In this document: one piece after another, positions 49,922 to 57,657 of the stretch
Position numbering within the stretch: position 1 is the first letter of the stretch
How the letters are laid out: every line of letters starts with the position of its first letter
Assembly (NCBI RefSeq): GCF_020164495.1
Contig: NZ_JAIQYZ010000001.1
Span: 186,001 to 250,000, forward strand
From: Psychroflexus lacisalsi
GTDB taxonomy: Bacteria; Bacteroidota; Bacteroidia; Flavobacteriales; Flavobacteriaceae
Length of the DNA: 64,000 nt
Direction: 5' to 3'
The notes under the pieces: model-generated
The model's database searches: none
What the model was told of the DNA's origin: nothing
What the model saw: only the letters and a program-made list of their open reading frames with translations
Made by a program: the position numbers and the translations under genes

Positions 49922-52528
49922 TTAAAATTGCTGGCCAATAATGAAATGCGTTTCCCATCCATTTGCCCCGGTGTTTGATCCAGGTATTGGATCAAAACCA
50001 TAACCAAAGTCAATACCAAGCAATCCAAATGCAGGCATGAAAATTCGTAAACCAGCACCAGCAGAACGACTCATCTCAAATGGAGTAAAATCTTTAAACT
50101 GATCGAAAGTAGCACCACCTTCCAGGAAGGCAAGTCCATATATGGAAGCCGTTGGCTTCAATGTGATAGGATACCTCAATTCCATGGTGTATTTGTTATA
50201 GATTGAAGCACCATCATTGAAACTTTCTTCTCCGCCTACAGTTCTAGATCTAGGAAGTATAGACTGATTAGGATAACCTCTTAAGGCAACAATCTCACGA
50301 CCATCCAGGGCAAAACCTGCAAGGCCATCACCACCCAAGAAAAAACGTTCAAATGGAGGAATACCCCTGTCATTGTTATAAGCTCCAAGAAATCCGTATT
50401 CAAACCGTGTTCTTAAAACCAATTTATCAAATAGATTATTGTACCAGTCTCCACTAAATTTTACTTTATAAAACTCCAGCCAATTAAATCTCTGTTGATC
50501 AATTCTTGCTAGGGCTTCATTATCGTTGGTTGCTAGGGCTTCATTTCTTTCATCTCTAAGTTGTTCATAATCTACGTCGTTAAATGCAGAGTATGGCAAG
50601 GTGAACTTTACAGAAAAATCAAACTCAGAGCCACCCATTGGGAAAATAGGGTTGGTAAACGTATTGTTTCTGTTCAGCCCTACGGTAAATGACAAGTTAT
50701 TCGAACTACCATTCGGGAATCTAAATAAACCGATGTTGTAATTGTTTAATTGGAAATTTTGATAACCAACATTGGTAGATAAAGTAAAGTTTTGATCGGG
50801 TTCTCTTAGACGTTTTGCAAAACCCACATTTATTCCAGAAATAGTAAAGCTTCTATCGTTGTCTGCTCTTCTCGTTAAAGGATTAAATAAAAATTGAATG
50901 GTTTGAGATAAAGAAACCGAGAGCTGTACCGGTTTTTTACCGCCAAGCCAAGGCTCTACAAAGGATAAGCTATAGTTTTGGAAAGCGATACTAGCTTGAG
51001 CCCTCAAAGAAAGTGATTGCCCATCTCCCATCGGTACAGGTTTATAGGCTTCTTTATTAAAGAGATTCTTAATTGAGAAGTTGTTGAATCTTAGACCAAG
51101 CGTTCCAATAAAGCCACCGCCACCGTAACCACCTTGAAGTTCTATCTGGCTACTTCCTTGTTCTTCTACGATATAATGCAAGTCTAAAGTACCAGACTGA
51201 GGATCTACACTCTCAAACTTTGGTTCCAAATTCTCAGCGTTGAAAAACCCGAGTTGTCCAAGCTCACGAATGGTGTTCATGACATCCTGCTTGCTATATT
51301 GTTGTCCCGGACGTGTTCTTAAATTTCGGAAAATAACATTATCATTGGTTTTGTCGTTTCCTGTGACCAAAATTTCATTGAAATAAGCAATTTTTCCTTC
51401 GTTGATTCTGATTTCAAAATCAATAGTATCGTTGTATATTCTTGTTTCTACTGGAGTGATATTCGAGAACAAATACCCGTTGTTTTGATACAAGTTTGTT
51501 AGATCGTCTGCATCTGGTTTTTCATTGTTTGCAATCTTATTTTGTAGGATGGTACCATTGTAAGGGTCACCTTTACGAATTCCCATTAATTGATTAAGCT
51601 GGGCGTCTGTATATGCAGAATTTCCAAGAAATTCAATATTTCCAAAATAATATCGGTCTCCCTCCTTCACTTCGATATTGACAGCGATGTCTGTATCAGA
51701 TTTAACAACGACCGAGTCATTGACAATTCTCGCATCACGATAACCTTTTTCTTTAAACTTCTTGATTACTCTTTCTTTGTCAGCCTCGTATTCATCTTCA
51801 ATAAACTTGGAGCGTTTCCAGAACCTTAAGAAAAACTTTTCCTTAGTTTTCTTCATCATTCGTTTAACCTTCCAATCCGAAAATTGCTCATTACCCTCAA
51901 TATTGATAGAGCTAATCTTTACTTTGTCTCCTTGTTCAATATTCACAGTCATATCTACCAGGTTATCTGTGGATGTGGTATCTACAACAGGTGTGGTAGT
52001 AATATTTGCTTTAGCGTTGAGAAAGCCTTTTTCTTTATATTTATCCTCAAGGTTATTGCGTAGATTAACGATAAAATTCTCTGTGACCTTCGTGTTCTTT
52101 TGTAATTTGTTGTCCTTTACAATTTCAGATCGTTTACGCTTTTTTACACCTCTTATTTTGACGTCATTTAGTTTTGGAACTTCAACAATTTCAAGTTGTA
52201 GATCTGCAGTATCTCCATCTACATTTTTCAGATAAAAGTTGATATCGCTAAACAAGCCAAGATCCCAAAGTTTCTTCAACACCTTGCTTATCTTGTCACC
52301 AGGAATATAAATTTCATCTCCTTTTTTAAGACCTGTAAAGGCAATTACTGTTTGCTCGTTATAGCTCGAAGAACCAACGACCTCTATTTCTCCAAGAGTA
52401 TATTTCTTGCCGGCAGATTCTAAAGGTGAATTCTGAGCGTTTGTAATTACGCTAAATAATATAATGGCCAGAACAGATATGTATCGTGTTGTTCTAGCAA
52501 ACAATAAGGAGCACTTAGAGTTGTTCAC
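49922..52528 (-). CDS. bamA: Outer membrane protein assembly factor BamA
   Basis: Central subunit of the machine that inserts barrels into the outer membrane, 868 residues. It comprises a signal peptide, five POTRA repeats and a C-terminal Omp85 barrel ending HFIIGQQF. The frame is open to 52678, but this lies inside uppS and precedes the signal peptide (ISVLAIILFSVITNAQ) by too much. GTG at 52528, with a TTG at 52540 as alternative, gives a normal signal sequence and a 14-base overlap with uppS, implying translational coupling. No ATG is suitable. Two skp-like genes follow. Confidence 0.93.
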   Translation of the reverse strand: MNNSKCSLLFARTTRYISVLAIILFSVITNAQNSPLESAGKKYTLGEIEVVGSSSYNEQTVIAFTGLKKGDEIYIPGDKISKVLKKLWDLGLFSDINFYLKNVDGDTADLQLEIVEVPKLNDVKIRGVKKRKRSEIVKDNKLQKNTKVTENFIVNLRNNLEDKYKEKGFLNAKANITTTPVVDTTSTDNLVDMTVNIEQGDKVKISSINIEGNEQFSDWKVKRMMKKTKEKFFLRFWKRSKFIEDEYEADKERVIKKFKEKGYRDARIVNDSVVVKSDTDIAVNIEVKEGDRYYFGNIEFLGNSAYTDAQLNQLMGIRKGDPYNGTILQNKIANNEKPDADDLTNLYQNNGYLFSNITPVETRIYNDTIDFEIRINEGKIAYFNEILVTGNDKTNDNVIFRNLRTRPGQQYSKQDVMNTIRELGQLGFFNAENLEPKFESVDPQSGTLDLHYIVEEQGSSQIELQGGYGGGGFIGTLGLRFNNFSIKNLFNKEAYKPVPMGDGQSLSLRAQASIAFQNYSLSFVEPWLGGKKPVQLSVSLSQTIQFLFNPLTRRADNDRSFTISGINVGFAKRLREPDQNFTLSTNVGYQNFQLNNYNIGLFRFPNGSSNNLSFTVGLNRNNTFTNPIFPMGGSEFDFSVKFTLPYSAFNDVDYEQLRDERNEALATNDNEALARIDQQRFNWLEFYKVKFSGDWYNNLFDKLVLRTRFEYGFLGAYNNDRGIPPFERFFLGGDGLAGFALDGREIVALRGYPNQSILPRSRTVGGEESFNDGASIYNKYTMELRYPITLKPTASIYGLAFLEGGATFDQFKDFTPFEMSRSAGAGLRIFMPAFGLLGIDFGYGFDPIPGSNTGANGWETHFIIGQQF

Positions 52529-53252
52529 TTGTTTTTCCAAATCTTCTTTCTCTTTTTTGATATTCGTAAATTGCTTCAAAAAGGTTATCTTTTCTGAAAT
52601 CTGGCCAAAGAACATCTGTAAAATATAATTCTGCGTAGGCCATTTGCCAAAGTAAAAAATTACTGATTCGCTGCTCACCGCTTGTCCGAATCATCATATC
52701 TACGTCTGGTAAATTTTGAGTGTAAAGATGCTTATTTATTGTAGATTCATCAATACTTTCTAAATCTATTATGTTATTTTTTACCTTTTCACTAATTAAC
52801 TTCACAGCTTGGGTCAGCTCTTCCCTAGAGCCATAACTCAAAGCAAGAGTGAGAGTCATGTGATCGTTATGCGCGGTTTTTTCAATAACCTCATTGAGCT
52901 CTTTTCTAGCCTTAGAAGGTAAATTATTTATACAGCCTATGGCTTGAAGCTTTATTTTGTTGTCTTGCAAAGTTTTGATTTCTTCTTTTAAAGAGGAAAC
53001 AAGAAGTTTCATGAGGGTTTGGACTTCAAACTTTGGTCGGTTCCAGTTTTCTGTAGAAAATGCGTAAAGGGTCAAATTTTGAACACCTAGTTCTGCACAA
53101 CTCTCAACCGTTTCTCTCACGGCTTTAGTCCCTTTTTCGTGACCTCGAACCCGCATTAAGCCTTGCTTTTTTGCCCACCGTCCGTTACCATCCATAATGA
53201 TGGCGATGTGTTTTGGTAATCGTTCTACTATTATATTTGATTTATAATCCAT
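52515..53252 (-). CDS. uppS: Isoprenyl transferase (undecaprenyl diphosphate synthase)
   Basis: Cytoplasmic cis-prenyltransferase making the C55 lipid carrier for peptidoglycan and other envelope polymers. It shows the signature HIAIIMDGNGRWAKKQG with catalytic Asp21, LTLYAFSTENWNRP, and the C-terminal MIRTSGEQRISNFLLWQMAY with the RxSG-RxSNF motif. The length of 245 residues is standard. It starts three bases after the DUF6089 gene and overlaps the start of bamA. Confidence 0.96.
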   Translation of the reverse strand: MDYKSNIIVERLPKHIAIIMDGNGRWAKKQGLMRVRGHEKGTKAVRETVESCAELGVQNLTLYAFSTENWNRPKFEVQTLMKLLVSSLKEEIKTLQDNKIKLQAIGCINNLPSKARKELNEVIEKTAHNDHMTLTLALSYGSREELTQAVKLISEKVKNNIIDLESIDESTINKHLYTQNLPDVDMMIRTSGEQRISNFLLWQMAYAELYFTDVLWPDFRKDNLFEAIYEYQKRERRFGKTSEQL

Positions 53253-53255
53253 TCA

Positions 53256-53972
53256 CTAAAAATTGCAGTAACAAGGCTTACGACCAAAGGTATAAGTAAG
53301 CGTTATTCCTGTAAAAATGTACCAATCGTTCATATTTGAATTTCCAAAGGTAGGATAAATTGGAGGACTAACTATTTCATCTGGTGCACTTCCGTCAAGA
53401 TTATCCGTAAAGGTATATCTGGCCCCAAACTCTGCTGCCAATATCCAGTGCCTGCTTAAGGTTCCTTTTACTCCAAATACCAAAGGTATTGCAAAATTAG
53501 AGGTTGATTCTCCTTCTGCAAGTTCGTTGGTTGCCGGATCTAAATAAAATTCGTTGGTGAAAAAATATGTAGGTCCTGTATAAATATAAGGAGTAAAAAG
53601 AGGTCTTTTAAGTTCATGAAGATCCCATTCAAAAAAGTTAAATTCAAGACCCAAAGACAATTCAGTAATATCGGTTTCAAAATTATACCCTCGAGCTAGT
53701 TTTTTTGGCTCGTCTGATCTAAGATCATTGCCAAAAGTGTTGACCCTTATTGCAGTAAACCTAAAGGCATGCCTAGGACTGCGGTTCCATTTTAAAACGA
53801 CCCCATATGAAACTTTATCTTCACTAAAATAATCCTCGGATCTAGTGAAAGAGGATGACCCTACATCTCCAACAAAATTTGCACCTCCAATGATCAAACC
53901 TGCTTCATAGGTTTGTGCTTTAGTCAAGCTGATACTGAAACATAAATAAATGCTTAACAGGATATATCTCAT
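53256..53972 (-). CDS. DUF6089 family outer-membrane-type protein
   Basis: A 238-residue exported protein with a signal peptide (about 1-19, ending TKAQ) and a strand-rich body of the small beta-barrel type (YEAGLIIGGANFVGDVGSSS, SLGLEFNFFEWD, YIFTGITLTYTFGRKPCYCN). It matches what is called DUF6089 in Bacteroidota, which commonly lies just upstream of uppS and bamA, as here. The function is unknown. The place in the cluster suggests outer-membrane biogenesis or a major BamA substrate. Confidence 0.83.
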   Translation of the reverse strand: MRYILLSIYLCFSISLTKAQTYEAGLIIGGANFVGDVGSSSFTRSEDYFSEDKVSYGVVLKWNRSPRHAFRFTAIRVNTFGNDLRSDEPKKLARGYNFETDITELSLGLEFNFFEWDLHELKRPLFTPYIYTGPTYFFTNEFYLDPATNELAEGESTSNFAIPLVFGVKGTLSRHWILAAEFGARYTFTDNLDGSAPDEIVSPPIYPTFGNSNMNDWYIFTGITLTYTFGRKPCYCNF

Positions 53973-53989
53973 AGAGTTTCAAAAGTTTG

Positions 53990-53997
53990 CAAATATA
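53990..53997 (-). promoter_or_regulatory. -7 box before DUF6089-uppS-bamA
   Basis: On the minus strand TATATTTG matches TAnnTTTG and ends 17 bases before the DUF6089 ATG. A TTG lies 13 bases upstream, which is closer than the usual 17 to 23. Confidence 0.4.
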
Positions 53998-54019
53998 AAA
54001 ATATCGGATTCAATGACTT

Positions 54020-54049
54020 GTGTTTTTATTCTTTTGTCTCTAAAAACAC
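54020..54049. terminator. Inverted repeat between nadK and DUF6089
   Basis: GTGTTTTTA (54020-54028) pairs exactly with TAAAAACAC (54041-54049) across 12 bases. It lies 21 bases past the nadK stop on the minus strand. There is no strong T tract after it, so termination is uncertain. Confidence 0.3.
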
Positions 54050-54070
54050 TTTTGAATGGAATTTATTGTT

Positions 54071-54958
54071 TCAGTTGCGTTTATCTTGACCCCACAATAG
54101 TTTTTTCCGAAGTGTAGTAATAAAGCTATCATTTTGTAGCCAGACGAGTTTGATTTTGAAATCCGCTTTTCTTATACGGACAATAGTGTTTTTGTCTAGA
54201 CTAGCTAGTCTAGAGTCTAGAGAAATAAGATATTGATCTTCCCTCCCAGAAATTTTCAATTTTATTTCTAAGTCATCTTGTATAACAAGAGGTCTGGCGT
54301 TTAGGTTGTGAGGCGCAATAGGCGTTATAATGAAACTTTTGGTTTGTGGAGTAACCACTGGTCCTCCACAACTTAGCGAATAGCCGGTAGAACCAGTAGG
54401 AGTAGAAATTATAATTCCATCAGACCAATAAGAATTTAGAAATTCATCATTAAGCCAGGTTTCTATGGTGATCATTGACGTGGTTTCCTTTCTGCTAATG
54501 GCTACATCATTGAGCGCAAACGGAAAATTGTCAAGAATCTTTTCTTTGGTTTCGAGATTTACTTCTAATAGTGAGCGCTCAGAAACTTTATAATTCCCTG
54601 AAAGTATTTCTTCAATACTCTTTTTAATTTCATCTTTATGAATTGTTGCTAAAAATCCGAGTCTACCGGTATTGATGCCTACAATAGGTATATCTAGATT
54701 TTTTACAAATTTTGTCGCAGATAAAATGGTTCCATCACCACCAATGGTAAAAAATAAATCTACAGATTCATCCAAAGTTTCAAAAGTGGAATATTTTTCT
54801 AAATTCCTCACTGGCTTTTCTTCAACTAACATTCTGTAGTAATCTTCTTCTATAATAATACTGATGTAATTTTTTTCTAAAACCTCTAGAAGCTGGATGA
54901 GATACTTTTCAGTTTCAGGATAGAATGACTGGCCGAAAATTGCGACAGTTTTTACCAT
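54071..54958 (-). CDS. nadK: NAD kinase
   Basis: Cytoplasmic ATP-dependent kinase turning NAD into NADP. The GGDGT motif is at 73-77 (FFTIGGDGTILSATKF), followed by GINTGRLGFLAT and the NAD-binding SDGIIISTPTGSTGYSLS. The length of 295 residues is typical. It starts three bases after the CBS-domain gene and is probably co-transcribed with it. NadD, two steps earlier in NAD(P) synthesis, is also encoded in this window but in another operon. Confidence 0.95.
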   Translation of the reverse strand: MVKTVAIFGQSFYPETEKYLIQLLEVLEKNYISIIIEEDYYRMLVEEKPVRNLEKYSTFETLDESVDLFFTIGGDGTILSATKFVKNLDIPIVGINTGRLGFLATIHKDEIKKSIEEILSGNYKVSERSLLEVNLETKEKILDNFPFALNDVAISRKETTSMITIETWLNDEFLNSYWSDGIIISTPTGSTGYSLSCGGPVVTPQTKSFIITPIAPHNLNARPLVIQDDLEIKLKISGREDQYLISLDSRLASLDKNTIVRIRKADFKIKLVWLQNDSFITTLRKKLLWGQDKRN

Positions 54959-54961
54959 GAT

Positions 54962-55618
54962 TTATATATCAAGATATTTATTGAGATAATCTGAATGTTC
55001 TTTCAAATCTTCAGCAAATAAGTCTTCAGGGTGCTCACTTGCGATTTGGTATTCGTACCTACGGAAAGTTTGTAAAATTTCATTAATGCCTTGATGTTCA
55101 ACTTTAACTGTCACTTCAACAAATTCTTCTGAAAGTTTACTGATATACATTCCAGAAAATCTGGCATTTAAAGTTTCTATGAGCTGAGCGACTTCACTAA
55201 AGGCAAATTTTGTTCTTTCTTTTCTTAAGATCATGACTTCACCTTCATTGGCTACAAAGGGGGTTTCGCCAAAAAGATCCAATACATCTTCTAGCTTTAC
55301 AACGCCTACATAGTTTTTGTCAGTGTCCAATATCGGCAGTAAGTTAGTTTGATGATTGGCAAATTCATGAATAAGATCTAAGGTGGTTTTATGACTTTCT
55401 GCATAAAACACTTCTACTAAATATTTGAATTCTGAAAGTGTAGAGGTTTGCTGTAGCTCCAAAAGGTCATTGACATTTACACTTCCTTTAAAAACCCCTT
55501 TTTTAAAAACAGGCAGATGATTAAACTTTGAAGCTTTGAAAGCTAGTTTAATATCTGAAATCGTGTCTGAAACCTGTATAGGTTTTAAAGTTTGGTCTAT
55601 AAAATTTTGCCAAATCAT
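54962..55618 (-). CDS. CBS domain-containing protein
   Basis: A 218-residue cytoplasmic protein with a CBS pair (about 1-120; NHLPVFKKGVFKGSVNVND and NLLPILDTDKNYVGVVKLED). An ACT-like C-terminal segment follows (about 130-205, FAFSEVAQLIETLNARFSGM). The ATG at 55618 (MIWQNFIDQTL) is preferred; the frame extends to 55654 but would then approach the divergent pdxJ gene and add 12 atypical residues. CBS pairs sense adenine nucleotides, so its tight link to nadK suggests it may sense NAD(P) or ATP levels; this is inference. Confidence 0.85.
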   Translation of the reverse strand: MIWQNFIDQTLKPIQVSDTISDIKLAFKASKFNHLPVFKKGVFKGSVNVNDLLELQQTSTLSEFKYLVEVFYAESHKTTLDLIHEFANHQTNLLPILDTDKNYVGVVKLEDVLDLFGETPFVANEGEVMILRKERTKFAFSEVAQLIETLNARFSGMYISKLSEEFVEVTVKVEHQGINEILQTFRRYEYQIASEHPEDLFAEDLKEHSDYLNKYLDI

Positions 55619-55675
55619 AAGGTCATGTTTTCTTGCAAAATACATAAAATACAAGCAAAGTCTTTCTTTTGATTG

Positions 55676-55683
55676 TATTTTTG
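55676..55683 (+). promoter_or_regulatory. -7 box of pdxJ
   Basis: TATTTTTG matches TAnnTTTG and ends 14 bases before the pdxJ ATG. No properly spaced -33 element is present. Confidence 0.35.
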
Positions 55684-55697
55684 TTTAAAAACTAACA

Positions 55698-56411
55698 ATG
55701 ATAAGATTAAGTGTTAACATTAATAAAATCGCAACCTTAAGAAATGCAAGAGGAGGAAATACTCCCAATGTAGTTGAAGCCGCAAAGCGTTTGGAGTCTT
55801 TTGGAGCTCAGGGAATTACAGTTCACCCCAGACCTGATGAACGTCATATCCGTTATGCAGATGTGAGAGAATTAACCAAAGTCCTTACTACCGAATTTAA
55901 TATTGAAGGCAATCCTAATCCAAAATTTATCGATCTCGTTCTTGAAGCTAAACCCGCGCAAGTCACATTGGTTCCAGATGCTGTAGACGCTTTGACGTCC
56001 AATGCAGGTTGGGACACTGTGGAACATAAAGAATTTTTGAAGACAGTGATTGCAAAATTCAAAGCTCATGGAATAAGAACATCCATTTTTGTAGATCCTG
56101 ATGTTGCTATGGTACAGGGTGCAGCAGAAGTTGGGACAGACCGTATTGAACTCTACACTGAAGCTTATGCCCAAGGATTTATAAAAAACAAAAAGGAAGC
56201 CATAAAGCCTTATGTAGAATGTGCCGAAGAAGCAAAACATTTGGGTTTGGGTATTAATGCAGGCCACGATTTATCTCTGGACAACATTGAATATTTTGCT
56301 GAAAATATTCCATTTTTAGATGAAGTTTCTATAGGTCATGCCCTTGTTTCTGAAGCGCTTTACGATGGCTTAGAGCCAGTTGTGAAAGCTTACCTCAAAA
56401 AATTAAGCTAA
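55698..56411 (+). CDS. pdxJ: Pyridoxine 5'-phosphate synthase
   Basis: Cytoplasmic TIM-barrel enzyme condensing 1-deoxyxylulose 5-phosphate with 3-amino-1-hydroxyacetone phosphate to make vitamin B6 phosphate. The conserved opening [44 protein letters not shown], the [12 protein letters not shown] stretch and [11 protein letters not shown] are all present over 237 residues. The next gene starts at the base after its stop. Confidence 0.96.
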   Translation: MIRLSVNINKIATLRNARGGNTPNVVEAAKRLESFGAQGITVHPRPDERHIRYADVRELTKVLTTEFNIEGNPNPKFIDLVLEAKPAQVTLVPDAVDALTSNAGWDTVEHKEFLKTVIAKFKAHGIRTSIFVDPDVAMVQGAAEVGTDRIELYTEAYAQGFIKNKKEAIKPYVECAEEAKHLGLGINAGHDLSLDNIEYFAENIPFLDEVSIGHALVSEALYDGLEPVVKAYLKKLS

Positions 56412-57179
56412 ATGAAATTACATTCCAAAGTAAAAGGTAAAGGCCAATCTCTTATTATCCTACATGGATTTTTGGGAATGGGTGACAATTGGAAAACACT
56501 TGCCAATTCTTATGCTAAAGAAGGATTTGAAGTACATCTTGTCGACCAAAGGAATCACGGAAGAAGTCCTCATGACGATGCTTTCAGCTACGATCTTTTA
56601 GCTGAAGATTTAAAGCAGTATTTAAAGGAAAAAGACATAGGATCTACTTCAATTATCGGCCATTCGATGGGCGGTAAAACAGCAATGAGGTTTGCAACCC
56701 TTTATCCCGAACAAGTTGATAAACTCATTATTGTAGATATAGCTCCAAAATACTATGCTCCACATCATCAACAAATATTAGAAGGCTTAACCAAAATTTC
56801 TGAAGCAAAACTCACTTCAAGATCTGATGCCGACGAGCTTTTGTCAAACTATATTTCAGAAAAACCTATCAGGCAGTTTCTTTTAAAAAACCTGTATTGG
56901 AAAACTCAAGATGAGCTAAATTTGAGACTAAATCTAAAAGCACTGAAACAAAATATTGAAGAAGTAGGTAAAGGACTTCCTCAAAATGCAAAATACTCTG
57001 GTGAAATTCTATTTATTAAAGGAGGCAAATCCGATTACATCACAACTAGTGACGAATCTGATATGGGTACTCATTTTGATAATTTTGAAATTAAATCCAT
57101 TGAAAATGCTGGACATTGGATTCATGCAGAGAAAAGAGAAGAGTTCTTTGGGATGAGCTTAAAATATCTTAAGTCTTAA
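56412..57179 (+). CDS. Alpha/beta hydrolase (YbfF-like esterase)
   Basis: A 255-residue cytoplasmic alpha/beta hydrolase. The oxyanion-hole segment is LHGFLGMGDNWKTL, the nucleophile Ser85 is in IIGHSMGGKTA, and the catalytic His is in AGHWIHAEKREEF. The DQRNHGRSPHD motif is typical of the YbfF esterase group. The natural substrate is unknown. It begins directly after the pdxJ stop and is followed by a terminator. Confidence 0.9.
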   Translation: MKLHSKVKGKGQSLIILHGFLGMGDNWKTLANSYAKEGFEVHLVDQRNHGRSPHDDAFSYDLLAEDLKQYLKEKDIGSTSIIGHSMGGKTAMRFATLYPEQVDKLIIVDIAPKYYAPHHQQILEGLTKISEAKLTSRSDADELLSNYISEKPIRQFLLKNLYWKTQDELNLRLNLKALKQNIEEVGKGLPQNAKYSGEILFIKGGKSDYITTSDESDMGTHFDNFEIKSIENAGHWIHAEKREEFFGMSLKYLKS

Positions 57180-57221
57180 ACTTCAACAAAAAATAATAAT
57201 TCTTATTACCTCAATTTATTT

Positions 57222-57275
57222 ACTACTCAATTCCTACGAAATTTGTTTTTTTAGGAGTTGGGGAGTTTTTATTTT
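57222..57275 (+). terminator. Intrinsic terminator of the pdxJ-hydrolase operon
   Basis: ACTACTCAATTCCTA (57222-57236) can pair with TAGGAGTTGGGGAGT (57252-57266) with two G-U pairs and one mismatch. It is followed by TTTTATTTTATT, the T tract of an intrinsic terminator. Confidence 0.55.
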
Positions 57276-57595
57276 ATTACTTCCAGGCTTATCTTCATAA
57301 TAATAAAAACACGAGGGATATCTTATTCAGTGAATTAATTGAATAGGAGATACGTCATTTTTCTTGTTCAAGAACATCTGATACAAATTGTCAAAACATC
57401 TGAGCGCTTATTCGATGTCAACTGTTAATCAAATATAAATTTGTTAATAGATACGGTCAAATCAGCTTGAAATTCAGAACATCTAATTTTTTAAAAAGTA
57501 AAAAAACAACTTATAGATAATGGCATAAGGAATTATTTGACAAATAAAATAGTAGATCAATAAAAAATTCAGATATAAATTCTTTTTTATCAATT

Positions 57596-57603
57596 TAAAT
57601 TTG
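57596..57603 (+). promoter_or_regulatory. -7 box before the TonB receptor
   Basis: TAAATTTG matches TAnnTTTG, ending 54 bases before the ATG at 57658. No -33 TTG is found at the usual distance. Confidence 0.35.
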
Positions 57604-57657
57604 GCAATTTAAATTTTAATTATTTAGATTCGCTTTAACGAATTTTAAAATATAATT

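Larger units (their letters stand above)
57180..57657. other. 478-bp spacer before the TonB receptor/SGNH module
   Basis: Very AT-rich, with no gene. It holds a terminator at 57222-57275 and a -7 box at 57596-57603. The long leader could hold further regulatory structure, but none is evident to the eye. Confidence 0.55.

Noticed and set aside
52529-52678. ATG-started 918-residue version of BamA
   Set aside because: The extra 50 residues lie entirely inside uppS in another frame and precede the signal peptide; GTG 52528 fits the family.
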